Under the pieces are notes generated by a model, which did no database searches, was not told the DNA's origin, and saw only the letters and a program-made list of their open reading frames with translations. DNA of 64,000 bases from Mesorhizobium amorphae (lineage in GTDB: Bacteria; Pseudomonadota; Alphaproteobacteria; Rhizobiales; Rhizobiaceae). Positions 1 through 7,445 of this stretch are shown here, in pieces (positions within the stretch are counted from its first letter, which is position 1; the number at the start of each line of letters is the position of its first letter). The stretch is from NCBI RefSeq assembly GCF_014843845.1, contig NZ_JHQS01000056.1, positions 62,001-126,000 of the forward strand. The letters are read 5' to 3'. The position numbers and the translations under genes were made by a program.

Positions 1-87
1 GCTATGACCGCAGGACGCCCTGGACGCACTGACCGGCATTGCCGGGCAACGCCCGGGCGTGAAAATCAGCCGGCACGGCCGGCCAGC

Positions 88-164
88 GGTCCCGTAGCTC
101 AGCTGGATAGAGCACCGGCCTTCTAAGCCGATGGTCACAGGTTCGAATCCTGTCGGGATCGCCA
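88..164 (+). tRNA. tRNA-Arg (anticodon TCT)
   Basis: The 77-nt stretch folds as a cloverleaf. The acceptor arms GGTCCCG and CGGGATC pair through seven positions, one of them G-U. The D-arm GCTCAGCTGGATAGAGC and the T-loop GTTCGAATC are canonical. The anticodon loop CTTCTAA gives TCT, which reads AGA. The CCA end is encoded. The outermost anticodon-stem pair appears to be a C-A mismatch. tRNA 3' ends are frequent integration sites for islands, but I found no second copy of this 3' end in the window. Confidence 0.97.
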
Positions 165-305
165 ATATTTCAATGACTTAGCGTTTGTGCGGCGAGCGTG
201 TTTCAACTCGGCCGGCGCAGAACTGGAAGCGGTTGGCTGGAAAGTTCACCTGGCCAAGGTGTGTTGAGATCCAGGTCAGGCCGATCATCTGAGTCTCAAC
301 ACCCC

Positions 306-389
306 TCAATGCAGATAGCCCAGAAGCCACAGGATGATGATGACCGGTATCGGAATCCCGATGAGCCAAAGTAGCGCTCCTCGTAGCAT
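306..389 (-). CDS. 27-residue hydrophobic small protein
   Basis: The reading frame encodes 27 residues that are almost entirely hydrophobic after MLRGALLW, ending ILWLLGYLH. This is one membrane segment with a Pro-Ile-Pro kink near residues 13-15. A very strong Shine-Dalgarno sequence, AAGGAGGACATC, sits directly before the ATG, and this is what fixes the start. The frame stays open upstream, but that part reads as low-quality protein. Short one-helix proteins of this kind are common in rhizobia and usually have no assigned function. I do not recognise a named family. The protein is probably inserted in the inner membrane. Confidence 0.6.
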   Translation of the reverse strand: MLRGALLWLIGIPIPVIIILWLLGYLH

Positions 390-493
390 GATGTCCTCCT
401 TAGCTTGCAGGAGGGAACGCGCCCCGACTCGCTTGGTTCCGCGACCGTTATCGGCCCGCTTTGGCCGGTGAGGCAGCAGAGGCGCGTGATGGG

Positions 494-769
494 TCAAACG
501 TCCGGAGAGCCACCATAGAGCTGCACCCCAAGTCGCTCGCTTCTCCTCCACCGGACGACGGCGCGATAGGTGGCGCCGTCAGCTTGTATGTGAAGCACAA
601 AGCGATCCGGTATTTTCACGCCGGCAGCGACGCGCAATTCAGCTCCATTTTCGTGCTGATTTCTAACGGAGCAGCCTATTTCGGCGTCCTCCGTTGTGAT
701 GGTCGCTTCCTTCAGCACAATCTCTCGTGCATGAAGGCGCCGCTCTTTGCGGGGTTCGGACGGGTCCAT
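494..769 (-). CDS. PilZ domain protein
   Basis: The 91-residue protein is a single PilZ domain. It starts with an Arg-rich RKERR segment near residues 7-11, followed by the VRNQHENGAEL stretch that fits the (D/N)xSxxG part of the family, then IPDRFVLHI and a closing VRWRR...LGVQ strand. PilZ domains bind cyclic di-GMP through the N-terminal arginines and the DxSxxG motif. The motif is imperfect here, so binding is inference. The ATG at 769 is preferred because GAGG lies six bases before it. A GTG at 781 is also in frame. It stands alone, so no partner can be named from context. Confidence 0.8.
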   Translation of the reverse strand: MDPSEPRKERRLHAREIVLKEATITTEDAEIGCSVRNQHENGAELRVAAGVKIPDRFVLHIQADGATYRAVVRWRRSERLGVQLYGGSPDV

Positions 770-799
770 TCGATACCTCACTTCTCCCGGAAATCCTGC

Positions 800-843
800 A
801 GCCCCAAGTCTTCCAGCTCTAAGTCTTCCAGCCCTAGTCTTCC
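800..843 (+). repeat. Short tandem repeat, 15-bp unit, about 2.9 copies
   Basis: Three consecutive units read agccccaagtcttcc, agctctaagtcttcc and agccctagtcttcc. They lie 31 bp upstream of the PilZ start, on the promoter side. They could be slipped-strand duplications or clustered regulator half-sites; nothing decides between these. Confidence 0.7.
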
Positions 844-1069
844 TCGCCTCGAAGATGCTTCACGCGGCCGCTCGGACCGTGGCAGGCATGCTCACGCATC
901 GGACCTCATGCAACTTGAATTTCAATTAATATCGTAGAGCTGTTTCCATTCCGTTAGCGGTCGCTAAAACGTTTGCGGAAACCTTCCGGCCCTGGCCGCC
1001 GTTCTGGTCGGCAGGCAGAACCAACGACAGCGTGCGACGGCGCTGAACGCGGCAGGCGGGTTACTCGGC

Positions 1070-1315
1070 CTACTCGACCAGCACATGCGCCTCACGGGCT
1101 GCGCCGACAAACGCATCCATGGCCGCATCGGCAGGAAGATCACCACTCATGGCACGGCGGCAGGCGCGCAGCGCCGAGCCGTGTTGCGCACTCCCGGCGT
1201 CACGCCATTGGCCTGTCAGCAATTCGACTGCCTGCTGTGCATTGGAAATGTGCCGGATCGAGCCCGCGATGCCCACCGAAACCGCAACCGGCCTCGAAAA
1301 CCATCCCTGGGTCAT
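1070..1315 (-). CDS. DUF982 family small protein
   Basis: This 81-residue protein matches the rhizobial DUF982 pattern: FxxPVxV at the start, an ISNAQQAVELLTGQW helix, an AxxACRRAMSGDLPADAA middle section and a closing AFVGAAREAHVLVE. The family is abundant and often multicopy in Rhizobiales, with no known function. The start chosen is the ATG at 1315, because the pattern begins a few residues later. The longer in-frame alternative at 1363 adds an unlikely leader. No good ribosome binding site is visible at either start. It is not in an operon. Confidence 0.75.
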   Translation of the reverse strand: MTQGWFSRPVAVSVGIAGSIRHISNAQQAVELLTGQWRDAGSAQHGSALRACRRAMSGDLPADAAMDAFVGAAREAHVLVE

Positions 1316-1748
1316 GGGTAAAACCCTTGCTGTTATGATCCAACAAAACGCACCATGCGGCACTAGGTTTCATCGCCGCGTCTCAACTGGCCGTGAACTG
1401 CCCGTTGCCGCTGATTTCTCCCTTGTGGCTGTCGCGAAACATGCGGCGCACTGTAAATGCGGCTCGAAGAACTCGTTATATTCTTGCTGAAAGAGCGCGG
1501 CGCTGGTACTTGTTGGCGGCGCAGATTCAAAAAGATCGAATCTGCGCCGGCTTGCGTAACGGAAAAAATCGCGCATGCTGTCCCGGCAATGATCCCGAAT
1601 GGTGGCAACCTGTTTCGAGAAGGATCATGGTCAAACGAGAAGCAGAGCCCCGTCCCGTAAAATGGGATGGTTAGCTCAGGCAATGCTCTGGATGTCTGAT
1701 GCCATTGCCCCCATGGCCGTCGGAAGAGCAAGGCATATGGGGAAATAA
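1316..1748. other. Intergenic stretch with no convincing gene
   Basis: Open frames here on both strands lack family patterns, good ribosome binding sites and consistent third-position GC. I see no repeat or RNA. It may contain the promoter of the ArsR-type gene that starts at 1749. Confidence 0.5.
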
Positions 1749-2108
1749 ATGGTCTCGAAGCAACTTACTTCCAACGCCGAAACAGCGGCCGCCTTCCTGT
1801 CCGTAATGGGCAACGGCAAGCGGCTTTTGATTATGAACTATCTGGCCGAGGGCGAATTGTCGGTCGGCGTTCTCGCCGATAAAGTCGAGCTCAGCCAGTC
1901 CGCGCTCTCGCAGCATCTTGCCAAGTTGCGGAGGTTCGGCATCGTCGAAACCCGCCGCGACCGGCAGATGGTCTACTATTCCTGCAAGTCGGCCGCCGCG
2001 CGCGAACTGCTCGCTTTGCTGGACGGCTTGCTGGCAAAGGAGAGGCCGCTCGCAGGCCGCCATCAGCAGTACGTTACCGAAAGGCAGCGCCGGCCGCAGG
2101 CAGCCTGA
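1749..2108 (+). CDS. ArsR/SmtB-family winged-helix transcriptional repressor
   Basis: The 119-residue protein is a single winged-helix DNA-binding domain. It contains the family's MGNGKRLLIMNYLAEGELSV opening (about residues 20-39), the recognition helix LSQSALSQHLAKLRRFGIV (about 48-66) and the wing RRDRQMVYYS. ArsR-type proteins dimerise and repress neighbouring genes until a metal or other signal is sensed. The classical metal-binding ELCVCDL motif is absent, so a non-metal or redox signal is more likely. GGGGAAATAA precedes the ATG. No clear target operon lies downstream; the next gene is 400 bp away. Confidence 0.85.
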   Translation: MVSKQLTSNAETAAAFLSVMGNGKRLLIMNYLAEGELSVGVLADKVELSQSALSQHLAKLRRFGIVETRRDRQMVYYSCKSAAARELLALLDGLLAKERPLAGRHQQYVTERQRRPQAA

Positions 2109-2126
2109 GGGCGGGACGCCGGTATC

Positions 2127-2151
2127 CGCCGGGCACAGCCTGTGTCCGGCG
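2127..2151 (+). terminator. Hairpin after the ArsR gene
   Basis: CGCCGGGCACA, a 3-nt loop and TGTGTCCGGCG form an 11-bp stem with one G-U pair, 18 bp past the stop codon. No T-run follows, so it may be a weak terminator or simply a stabilising hairpin. Confidence 0.45.
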
Positions 2152-2235
2152 ACGCGGCCTTAAGGCCCGTAGCTGGTGGTCAAGGCGGACGGCGTTGGGT
2201 CGGGAACGCCACCGCTGTCGAGGTGTTGTCGGCAC

Positions 2236-2310
2236 TGCGCAGATGATCGGGATCATCGACAGCGCGGCGGTCGCCGGGTCGATGCTGTCGCGTGACACAC
2301 CATGGCCACA
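2236..2310 (-). pseudogene. Relic of a PotC-type ABC permease 3' end
   Basis: On the minus strand this stretch reads RDSIDPATAALSMIPII. This resembles the DNIDPAIAALSVILIII segment near the C-terminus of the intact permease at 3386-4192. The DNA at 2244-2292 matches 3448-3496 at 42 of 49 positions without gaps. Upstream on the minus strand the frame is broken and I could not follow further homology with certainty. No start or complete frame remains, so this is a fragment and cannot be functional. It suggests that a paralogous importer once lay here. Confidence 0.65.
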
Positions 2311-2515
2311 TCGTGCCGGGTGCCATGGCTGAAGAACGAACTGACCCTGAAGCCCGTCGGATCGACAGTGCCCGCCGGACCTGTTCGGGCAATGTAGACT
2401 CTCGATTCCTGCTCACCTATCCTGCCGAGGGCAGGCCCACATAGCGGAACGGCTCTTGCCGGGCTCCTGATCCACGAAGCGACGCGCAGCTCTTCCTCGA
2501 TTTCGGGAGCCGACG

Positions 2516-3214
2516 ATGTTCGATCCAGAAAAGGCCAGGGCTGCATCGCAGTTGCTGGTACGCCATTGGGACAAGGGCACCCGTCTCGACGCCATACCCG
2601 AGGAATTGCGGCCACAAACGCGGATCGAAGGTTATGCCATCCAGTCGCATGTGATAGATCGTTCGGCGGCGCCACTTTTCGGATGGAAGATCGCCGCAAC
2701 CAGTCTGGCTGGACAAAGGCACATCAACGTCGACGGCCCGATGGCCGGGCGTCTCCTCGCCGAAAAAGCGGTTGAGGTCGGCGGGGCTGTTTCCCTGGCG
2801 ACAAGCAGGATGCGCGTGGCCGAGATCGAATTCGCTTTTCGGTTTGGCCGCCAGCTGCCGCCTCGTTCGGCACCCTACGAAATCGCTGAAGTGATGGATG
2901 CCGTCGCGACCGTGCACCCGACGATCGAAATTCCGGATTCTCGATATGAGGATTTTTGCGCAGTCGGGGCGTCGCAACTGATAGCGGACAACGCCTGTGC
3001 CAATCTGTTTGTTATCGGCGAGGCTGTAGAAGACGACTGGCGCGACGCGGATCTCGCGCAGCACCCGGTGGTCGCTTTCGTTTCCGGAAAGTCTGAGCAC
3101 CATGGAACGGGGGCAGCGGTGTTGGGCGACCCTCGTATCGCGCTTGCATGGATCGTCAATGAACTGTCGGGCCTGGGTATAGCGCTCCAGCCGGGACAAG
3201 TGGTGAGCCGGTGA
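2516..3214 (+). CDS. 2-keto-4-pentenoate hydratase-like protein, C-terminus missing
   Basis: The 232 residues follow the MhpD/hydratase branch of the fumarylacetoacetate-hydrolase superfamily. GYAIQSHVI is near residue 42 and GWKIAAT near 56. AEIEFAFRFGR near 102 would supply acidic metal ligands, HPTIEIPDSRYEDF is near 135, and LGDPRIALAWIVNEL is near 205. Family members are about 260 residues. They continue past GQVV with a TGTC...APGD-type segment and a final beta strand, and both are missing here because a TGA follows GQVVSR. A double palindrome begins 54 bp downstream. The protein may be a truncated, possibly inactive hydratase of an aromatic meta-cleavage type reaction. GGGAG precedes the ATG. 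Confidence 0.75.
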   Translation: MFDPEKARAASQLLVRHWDKGTRLDAIPEELRPQTRIEGYAIQSHVIDRSAAPLFGWKIAATSLAGQRHINVDGPMAGRLLAEKAVEVGGAVSLATSRMRVAEIEFAFRFGRQLPPRSAPYEIAEVMDAVATVHPTIEIPDSRYEDFCAVGASQLIADNACANLFVIGEAVEDDWRDADLAQHPVVAFVSGKSEHHGTGAAVLGDPRIALAWIVNELSGLGIALQPGQVVSR

Positions 3215-3268
3215 CGAGGTCACCGGCGATTTGGGCAGGTTTGGTCGCGTGTCGGTCAGGTTCGTCTA

Positions 3269-3370
3269 ATGCATGTCGCGCAAAAGTGCGCAGCGGTTTT
3301 GCGACAACGACATGCATAAGACAAGAACCTAAAGCGCGTCGCATGAATCCGTTTGGATGCGACGCGCTTT
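3269..3370. repeat. Double palindromic intergenic repeat
   Basis: Two hairpins lie side by side between converging genes. ATGCATGTCG (3269-3278) pairs perfectly with CGACATGCAT (3308-3317). AAAGCGCGTCGCAT (3331-3344) pairs perfectly with ATGCGACGCGCTTT (3357-3370). From memory, this composition is a common intergenic element of Mesorhizobium and related genomes. The second hairpin ends 16 bp from the stop of the permease gene and could serve as a bidirectional terminator. Confidence 0.75.
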
Positions 3371-3385
3371 GGAGCAGTTCCAGGA

Positions 3386-4192
3386 CTAATGCCCGCCGCG
3401 TTGCCTGGCCACGACGCTTCGCACCGCCAGCACCAGCACGGTGATGATGATCAGGATCACCGAGAGTGCTGCGATCGCCGGGTCGATGTTGTCGCGCAGG
3501 CCCATCCACATCAGCCGTGGCAGCGTAATCGCGTTGACCGACGTGATGAACAGGGTGACCCCGATCTCTTCCCAGGACAGCACGAAGGAGAGCAGCGCGG
3601 CGGTGACGATGCCGAACTTGATGTTGGGCATGATGATGCGCGTGGCGCGCTCCCACACGCTGGCGCCAAGGCCACGCGCGGCAAGGTCGATGCGCCGGTC
3701 GAGCTGGCTGAGCGAGACCAGGATCAGCACGGTGGCGAAGGGCACCGTCATCACCGAATGCGCCATGGCAACGCCGAGCCAGGTGTCGTAGCCGAAGAAC
3801 GAGCTGAAGCCTGAGATGGAGGTGAGCAGGAAGTAGAGCGTGATCGCCGAAACCACCGGCGGCACCACCATCGGCAGCAGAACGAAGCCGACAAGTGCGG
3901 CGGTGAAGCGCGGCTGGAACATCCATACGCCGAGGCTGAAGCAGAGCGCCAGCACCGTCGAGATGGCGCTGCTGACGATGCCGATGCGGATCGAGAGCAG
4001 GATGGCGTCGATCCAGCGCGGATCCTCGATCAGCGCCCGGTAGTGGCGCAGCGACAATTCGCCCGTCGGCATCGCCAGCATGCGGCTCGGCGTCAGCGAC
4101 ACCGGAATGACGGCCAGCAGCGGCAACAGCAGGAACAGCGCCACCAGGACGGCGAGGATCAGCGAGACGGGTCCGGGGCGATAGGTCGGCAT
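3386..4192 (-). CDS. ABC transporter permease, spermidine/putrescine (PotC) type
   Basis: The 268-residue inner-membrane protein has about six hydrophobic segments. It carries the EAA-loop that contacts the ATPase, read as LAARGLGASVWERATRIIMPNIKFGI near residues 170-195. The sequence after it, SWEEIGVTLFI...TLPRLMWMGLRDNIDPAIAA, is typical of the PotC/YdcV group of polyamine, opine and related importers. It is the last gene of a four-gene minus-strand unit (ATPase, binding protein, permease, permease), two bases beyond the preceding permease stop. A fragment of a similar gene lies at 2236-2310. The substrate cannot be read from the sequence. Confidence 0.92.
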   Translation of the reverse strand: MPTYRPGPVSLILAVLVALFLLLPLLAVIPVSLTPSRMLAMPTGELSLRHYRALIEDPRWIDAILLSIRIGIVSSAISTVLALCFSLGVWMFQPRFTAALVGFVLLPMVVPPVVSAITLYFLLTSISGFSSFFGYDTWLGVAMAHSVMTVPFATVLILVSLSQLDRRIDLAARGLGASVWERATRIIMPNIKFGIVTAALLSFVLSWEEIGVTLFITSVNAITLPRLMWMGLRDNIDPAIAALSVILIIITVLVLAVRSVVARQRGGH

Positions 4193-4194
4193 GG

Positions 4195-5028
4195 CTATAC
4201 CAGCTGTTTCGGTCTGACGTAGCGGAACAACAGCGCCATCAGCGCGCCGACGAACAGCACCAGCACGACGCTTATCGCCGCGCCCAGGCCCCAGTCAGGG
4301 CTCTGGAAGATGCGCAGGTAGATCAGCTCGGCGATCATCACGCTGCGGCCGCCGCCGAGGATCGCCGGCGTGACGAAGAAGCCCAGCGAGAAGACGAAGA
4401 CGATCAGCGCCGAGCCGATGATGCCGGAGCGCGTCATCGGTACGAACACCGACCAGAAGGTGCGCATGCGGCTGGAGCCGAGACCGCGTGCCGCCAAAAG
4501 CACGCGGTCGTCTAGGCTGCGCATGGCAGACGCCAGCGGAAACACCGCGAAGGGAATGAGGAAATGCGTCATGCCGACGATGACGCCGAATTCATTGCGC
4601 ACCAGCGCCAGCGGCTCGGTGATGAAACCGATCGATTGCAGCCACGTATTGATCAGGCCGCGATTGGAAAGCAGCGCCACCCAGCCGAAGGCGCGCGTCA
4701 GCACCGAGATCCAGAAGGGAACGAGAATGCAGAACTCGGCGACGACGCGCTGCACTGGGCTGCCGCGCACCCAGACGACGGTGATGGCATAGGCCGCCGC
4801 CACCGACACCAAAGTGACGATCAGGGCGATGCGCAGCGTGCGGATGAACACCGACTGGACCAGCGGGTCGGTGGCCAGAGCGCCATACTGCCCGAGCCCC
4901 GGCGTCGGCAGCGTGACGCTCCATTTGACCACGCCAAGGAACGGCCAGGCGTAGGCCAGCACAAGAAACAGGAGCAGCGGCGCCATCAACAGCGCCGCGC
5001 CCATCCTGTCGGAGAGGATGCCTCTCAT
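4195..5028 (-). CDS. ABC transporter permease, spermidine/putrescine (PotB) type
   Basis: The 277-residue protein has a first membrane helix at about residues 10-30, then five more. An EAA-loop LLAARGLGSSRMRTFWSVFVPMTRSGI is near residues 180-206. The layout with a long first periplasmic loop fits PotB, the partner of PotC. It forms the membrane channel with the next gene, only 2 bp downstream, so the two are almost certainly co-translated. It follows the binding-protein gene with a gap of 24 bp. The substrate is inferred only from the linked amidohydrolase and guanidino-type enzyme. Confidence 0.92.
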   Translation of the reverse strand: MRGILSDRMGAALLMAPLLLFLVLAYAWPFLGVVKWSVTLPTPGLGQYGALATDPLVQSVFIRTLRIALIVTLVSVAAAYAITVVWVRGSPVQRVVAEFCILVPFWISVLTRAFGWVALLSNRGLINTWLQSIGFITEPLALVRNEFGVIVGMTHFLIPFAVFPLASAMRSLDDRVLLAARGLGSSRMRTFWSVFVPMTRSGIIGSALIVFVFSLGFFVTPAILGGGRSVMIAELIYLRIFQSPDWGLGAAISVVLVLFVGALMALLFRYVRPKQLV

Positions 5029-5052
5029 GTCGATCCGATGATCCCGGCCCGG

Positions 5053-6165
5053 TCAGGCCGAGATGATCTTGGTGTATTCGTCGAGCGCCGGCCCGTAGTT
5101 CTTGGCGTACCAGTCCATGTCGAGCGCGATCTGCTTCTTCATGTTCTCGGGGTCGACGGGATTGATGCGCTTCTTGTCGGCCGGGATCAGTGCGTCGGCG
5201 GCCGGATTGGCCGGGCCCTGTCCGAGCTTGTCGAACATGACGAGCTGCTTTGCCGGATCCTGCGCGCTGGCGATGAACTTCATCGCCGCTTCCTTGCCGC
5301 CGGGATTGCCCTTGAGCACGGCGAGCGCGCCGGGCGAGATCAGGCCCTGGTCCCAGATGAACTTGATCTTGCCGCCCGAGTCCTGCTCGATCAGCGAGGC
5401 GCGTGTCGACCAGACGATGGCCATCGAGGCTTCGCCGTTGAGCAGCACGCTCTGGCTCTCGGCGCCGCCGCCCCAATAGGCGACGACGTTCTCCTTGAAG
5501 GCGGCGATCTTGTCATGCGCGCGCTTCAAGTCGAGCGGGTAGAGCGAGGCCGGCGCGATGCCGTCGGCCAGCAGTGCGGCTTCCCAGCTCGACACGCCCC
5601 ATTTGTAGAGCGAGCGCTTGCCGGGGAATTTCTGCACGTCGAAGAAATCGGCCATGCCGGTCGGCGCGTTGCTGCCGTACTTCTCGGAATCATAGGCGAT
5701 CACATAGGAGAAGAAATAGGTCGAGGCGGCGTATTCCCAACCAAAACCCTCGCGCATCTTCTTCTTGTCGACGATGGCATAGTCGATCGGCTCGAGAGCG
5801 CCCTGGGCGCCGAGCGTGATGGCCGAGAACGGGTCGACGTCGACCAGATCCCAGGTCGGCGCGCCGCTCTTGAACTGCGCGGCAATCGCGCCTTCGGTCG
5901 GGCCCGAGCCGTCCATCTTGACGGCGATGCCGGTCTCCTTTGTGAAGGCCTGGCCGTAGGCGGCGTCATAAGCGGTGATGGCGTCGCCGCCCCAGTTCAC
6001 CAGCACCAATTCCTTGGCTTGCGCGAAGGCGCCGGTCGAGCGCAGCAGCATCGGCGTGCCGGCCAGCACCAGCGCCGCCAGCTGCGTGAACTGCCGGCGC
6101 GAGATCTCGCCGCTCCTTGCCCTGGCGGAGAGGGATTCGATCGCATTTCTCTTGGTATCGTTCAT
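5053..6165 (-). CDS. Extracellular solute-binding protein, PotD-type, with Tat-like signal
   Basis: The 370-residue protein starts MNDTKRNAIESL. A twin-arginine motif SRRQFTQLA follows at about residues 20-28 with a hydrophobic stretch ending STGAFAQA, so export through Tat is likely. The mature part opens LVLVNWGGDAI, as in PotD/PotF-class proteins, and has a GVSSWEAALLADG and an EPIDYAIVDKKK region. Such proteins capture polyamines, opines or related cations in the periplasm. The start was chosen because AAGGGGAAC precedes the ATG and the signal begins right after; upstream in-frame sequence is non-coding in character. It is the second gene of the importer unit. Confidence 0.92.
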   Translation of the reverse strand: MNDTKRNAIESLSARARSGEISRRQFTQLAALVLAGTPMLLRSTGAFAQAKELVLVNWGGDAITAYDAAYGQAFTKETGIAVKMDGSGPTEGAIAAQFKSGAPTWDLVDVDPFSAITLGAQGALEPIDYAIVDKKKMREGFGWEYAASTYFFSYVIAYDSEKYGSNAPTGMADFFDVQKFPGKRSLYKWGVSSWEAALLADGIAPASLYPLDLKRAHDKIAAFKENVVAYWGGGAESQSVLLNGEASMAIVWSTRASLIEQDSGGKIKFIWDQGLISPGALAVLKGNPGGKEAAMKFIASAQDPAKQLVMFDKLGQGPANPAADALIPADKKRINPVDPENMKKQIALDMDWYAKNYGPALDEYTKIISA

Positions 6166-6248
6166 GTTAGTTCCCCTTTTTTCGTTGGTCGTTTCGGTAG
6201 TTGGCGCAAATCCCGGAATCATCGCTCGAGGATTCGTCGCCTTGGTCG

Positions 6249-7340
6249 TCATCCTCCATCCGGAAGCAGGAAACCTTTTTCCGCCGGCCAGGTCAGCCAG
6301 ACGGAATTGCCCTTGCTGAGTGCGGCCGCCGCAACCTCGTTCGGCACCGAGACCGTCACCCTGGCGCCCTGGCGCGTCGTCAGGTCGAGCCTGGTCGCCG
6401 CACCCAGATAGGTGGAGGCTATTGCCGTGGCGGCAATGCCGTTCTCGCCCACCGTCGCCTCGCGCGCGATCGACATGTGCTCGGGCCGGATCGCCAGGAT
6501 GGCGTTGCCGCTGACCGCATCGGCGTTGCCGCGCAGGCTGACGGCGCGGTCTTCGCAAAGCCCAACAGCGCCGTTGTCGGCGCTGCGCACGCCCTTCAGC
6601 GGCAGCATGTTGATCTCGCCCAGGAACTCGGCGACGAAGCGGTTGGCCGGCCGGTCGTAGACTTCGTCCGGCGCGCCGACCTGCAGCAGTTTGCCATGGT
6701 TGAAGATGGCGACACGCGACGACAGCGCCAGCGCCTCGCTCTGGTCGTGGGTGACGAAGACGAAGGTGGTGCCGGTTTCCTGGTGCAGCCGCTTCATCTC
6801 GGCCTGCATCTGGCCGCGCAGGCTCTTGTCCAGTGCCGAGAACGGCTCGTCGAGCAGAAGCACGCCCGGCTCAAACACCAGCGCGCGGGCCAGCGCCACG
6901 CGCTGCTGCTGGCCGCCGGAAAGCTGCGCCGGCAGCTTTGTTTCGTGGCCCTTCAGCCCGACGCGCTCGATCATCTCGCCGACACGGCGCTTGATCTCGG
7001 CCGCCGATTTCTTGCGCACCTTGAGCGGGAAGGCGATGTTGGCCTCGACCGACATATGCGGGAACAGTGCGTAGCCCTGGAACACCATGCCGGCGGCGCG
7101 CTGCTCGGCCGGCCGCTCGGTGATGTCGACGCCGTCGCTGAAGAGGCGGCCGTCGCTCGGCTTCACGAAGCCGGCCAGGATCATCAGGAAGGTGGTCTTG
7201 CCAGAGCCGGAGGGCCCGAGCAGCGTCAGAAACTCGCCGCGGCCGATATCGAGCGTCAGATTGTCCAGCGCACGGAACGAGCCGAAACTCTTGCCGATCC
7301 CGATTGCCTTGATCTCTGCGGCCCGGCCGGGTTGCTGCAT
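6249..7340 (-). CDS. ABC transporter ATPase, PotA type
   Basis: The 363-residue cytoplasmic ATPase has Walker A GPSGSGKTT at residues 42-50, the Q-loop in VFQGYALFPHMSV, signature LSGGQQQRVALARAL, Walker B VLLLDEPFSALD and switch His in VFVTHDQSEA. The C-terminal third, with AILAIRPEHMSI, is the TOBE regulatory domain found in PotA/UgpC-like subunits. It is the first gene of the importer unit, followed by the binding protein after 83 bp. Its upstream region contains a 15-bp motif shared with the divergent LysR/amidohydrolase promoter, which suggests common control. Confidence 0.93.
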   Translation of the reverse strand: MQQPGRAAEIKAIGIGKSFGSFRALDNLTLDIGRGEFLTLLGPSGSGKTTFLMILAGFVKPSDGRLFSDGVDITERPAEQRAAGMVFQGYALFPHMSVEANIAFPLKVRKKSAAEIKRRVGEMIERVGLKGHETKLPAQLSGGQQQRVALARALVFEPGVLLLDEPFSALDKSLRGQMQAEMKRLHQETGTTFVFVTHDQSEALALSSRVAIFNHGKLLQVGAPDEVYDRPANRFVAEFLGEINMLPLKGVRSADNGAVGLCEDRAVSLRGNADAVSGNAILAIRPEHMSIAREATVGENGIAATAIASTYLGAATRLDLTTRQGARVTVSVPNEVAAAALSKGNSVWLTWPAEKGFLLPDGG

Positions 7341-7419
7341 CCTGCCTTGATCCTCACTCCAGCCTTGAGCGTAGGGCAGGGCGCGGCCTCACCGCAACCG
7401 AATAGTTTTCGCCTGATCG

Positions 7420-7434
7420 GCAAATTTGATTCAT
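7420..7434 (-). promoter_or_regulatory. Putative operator upstream of the importer
   Basis: Read on the minus strand this is ATGAATCAAATTTGC, 80 bp upstream of the ATPase start. It matches 12 of 15 bases of GTGAACCGAATTTGC at 8344-8358 in front of the LysR gene. The shared form TGAAYCRAATTTGC is a candidate site for the LysR regulator at 7446-8333. This is inference from two occurrences. Confidence 0.4.
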
Positions 7435-7445
7435 CTATCGTGGGT

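Noticed and set aside
1..60. Possible 3' end of a gene (frame ending in TGA at 30-32) with a 6-bp hairpin near 42-56
   Set aside because: Only nine codons are visible, too few to support a call.
88..400. tRNA-Arg as an island attachment site
   Set aside because: No integrase gene and no second copy of the tRNA 3' end were seen in the window; the possibility cannot be tested here.
4564..6411. A 615-codon open frame on the plus strand across the importer genes
   Set aside because: It is antisense to two permease genes and the binding-protein gene, with no family motifs. High-GC codon use leaves the opposite strand open.
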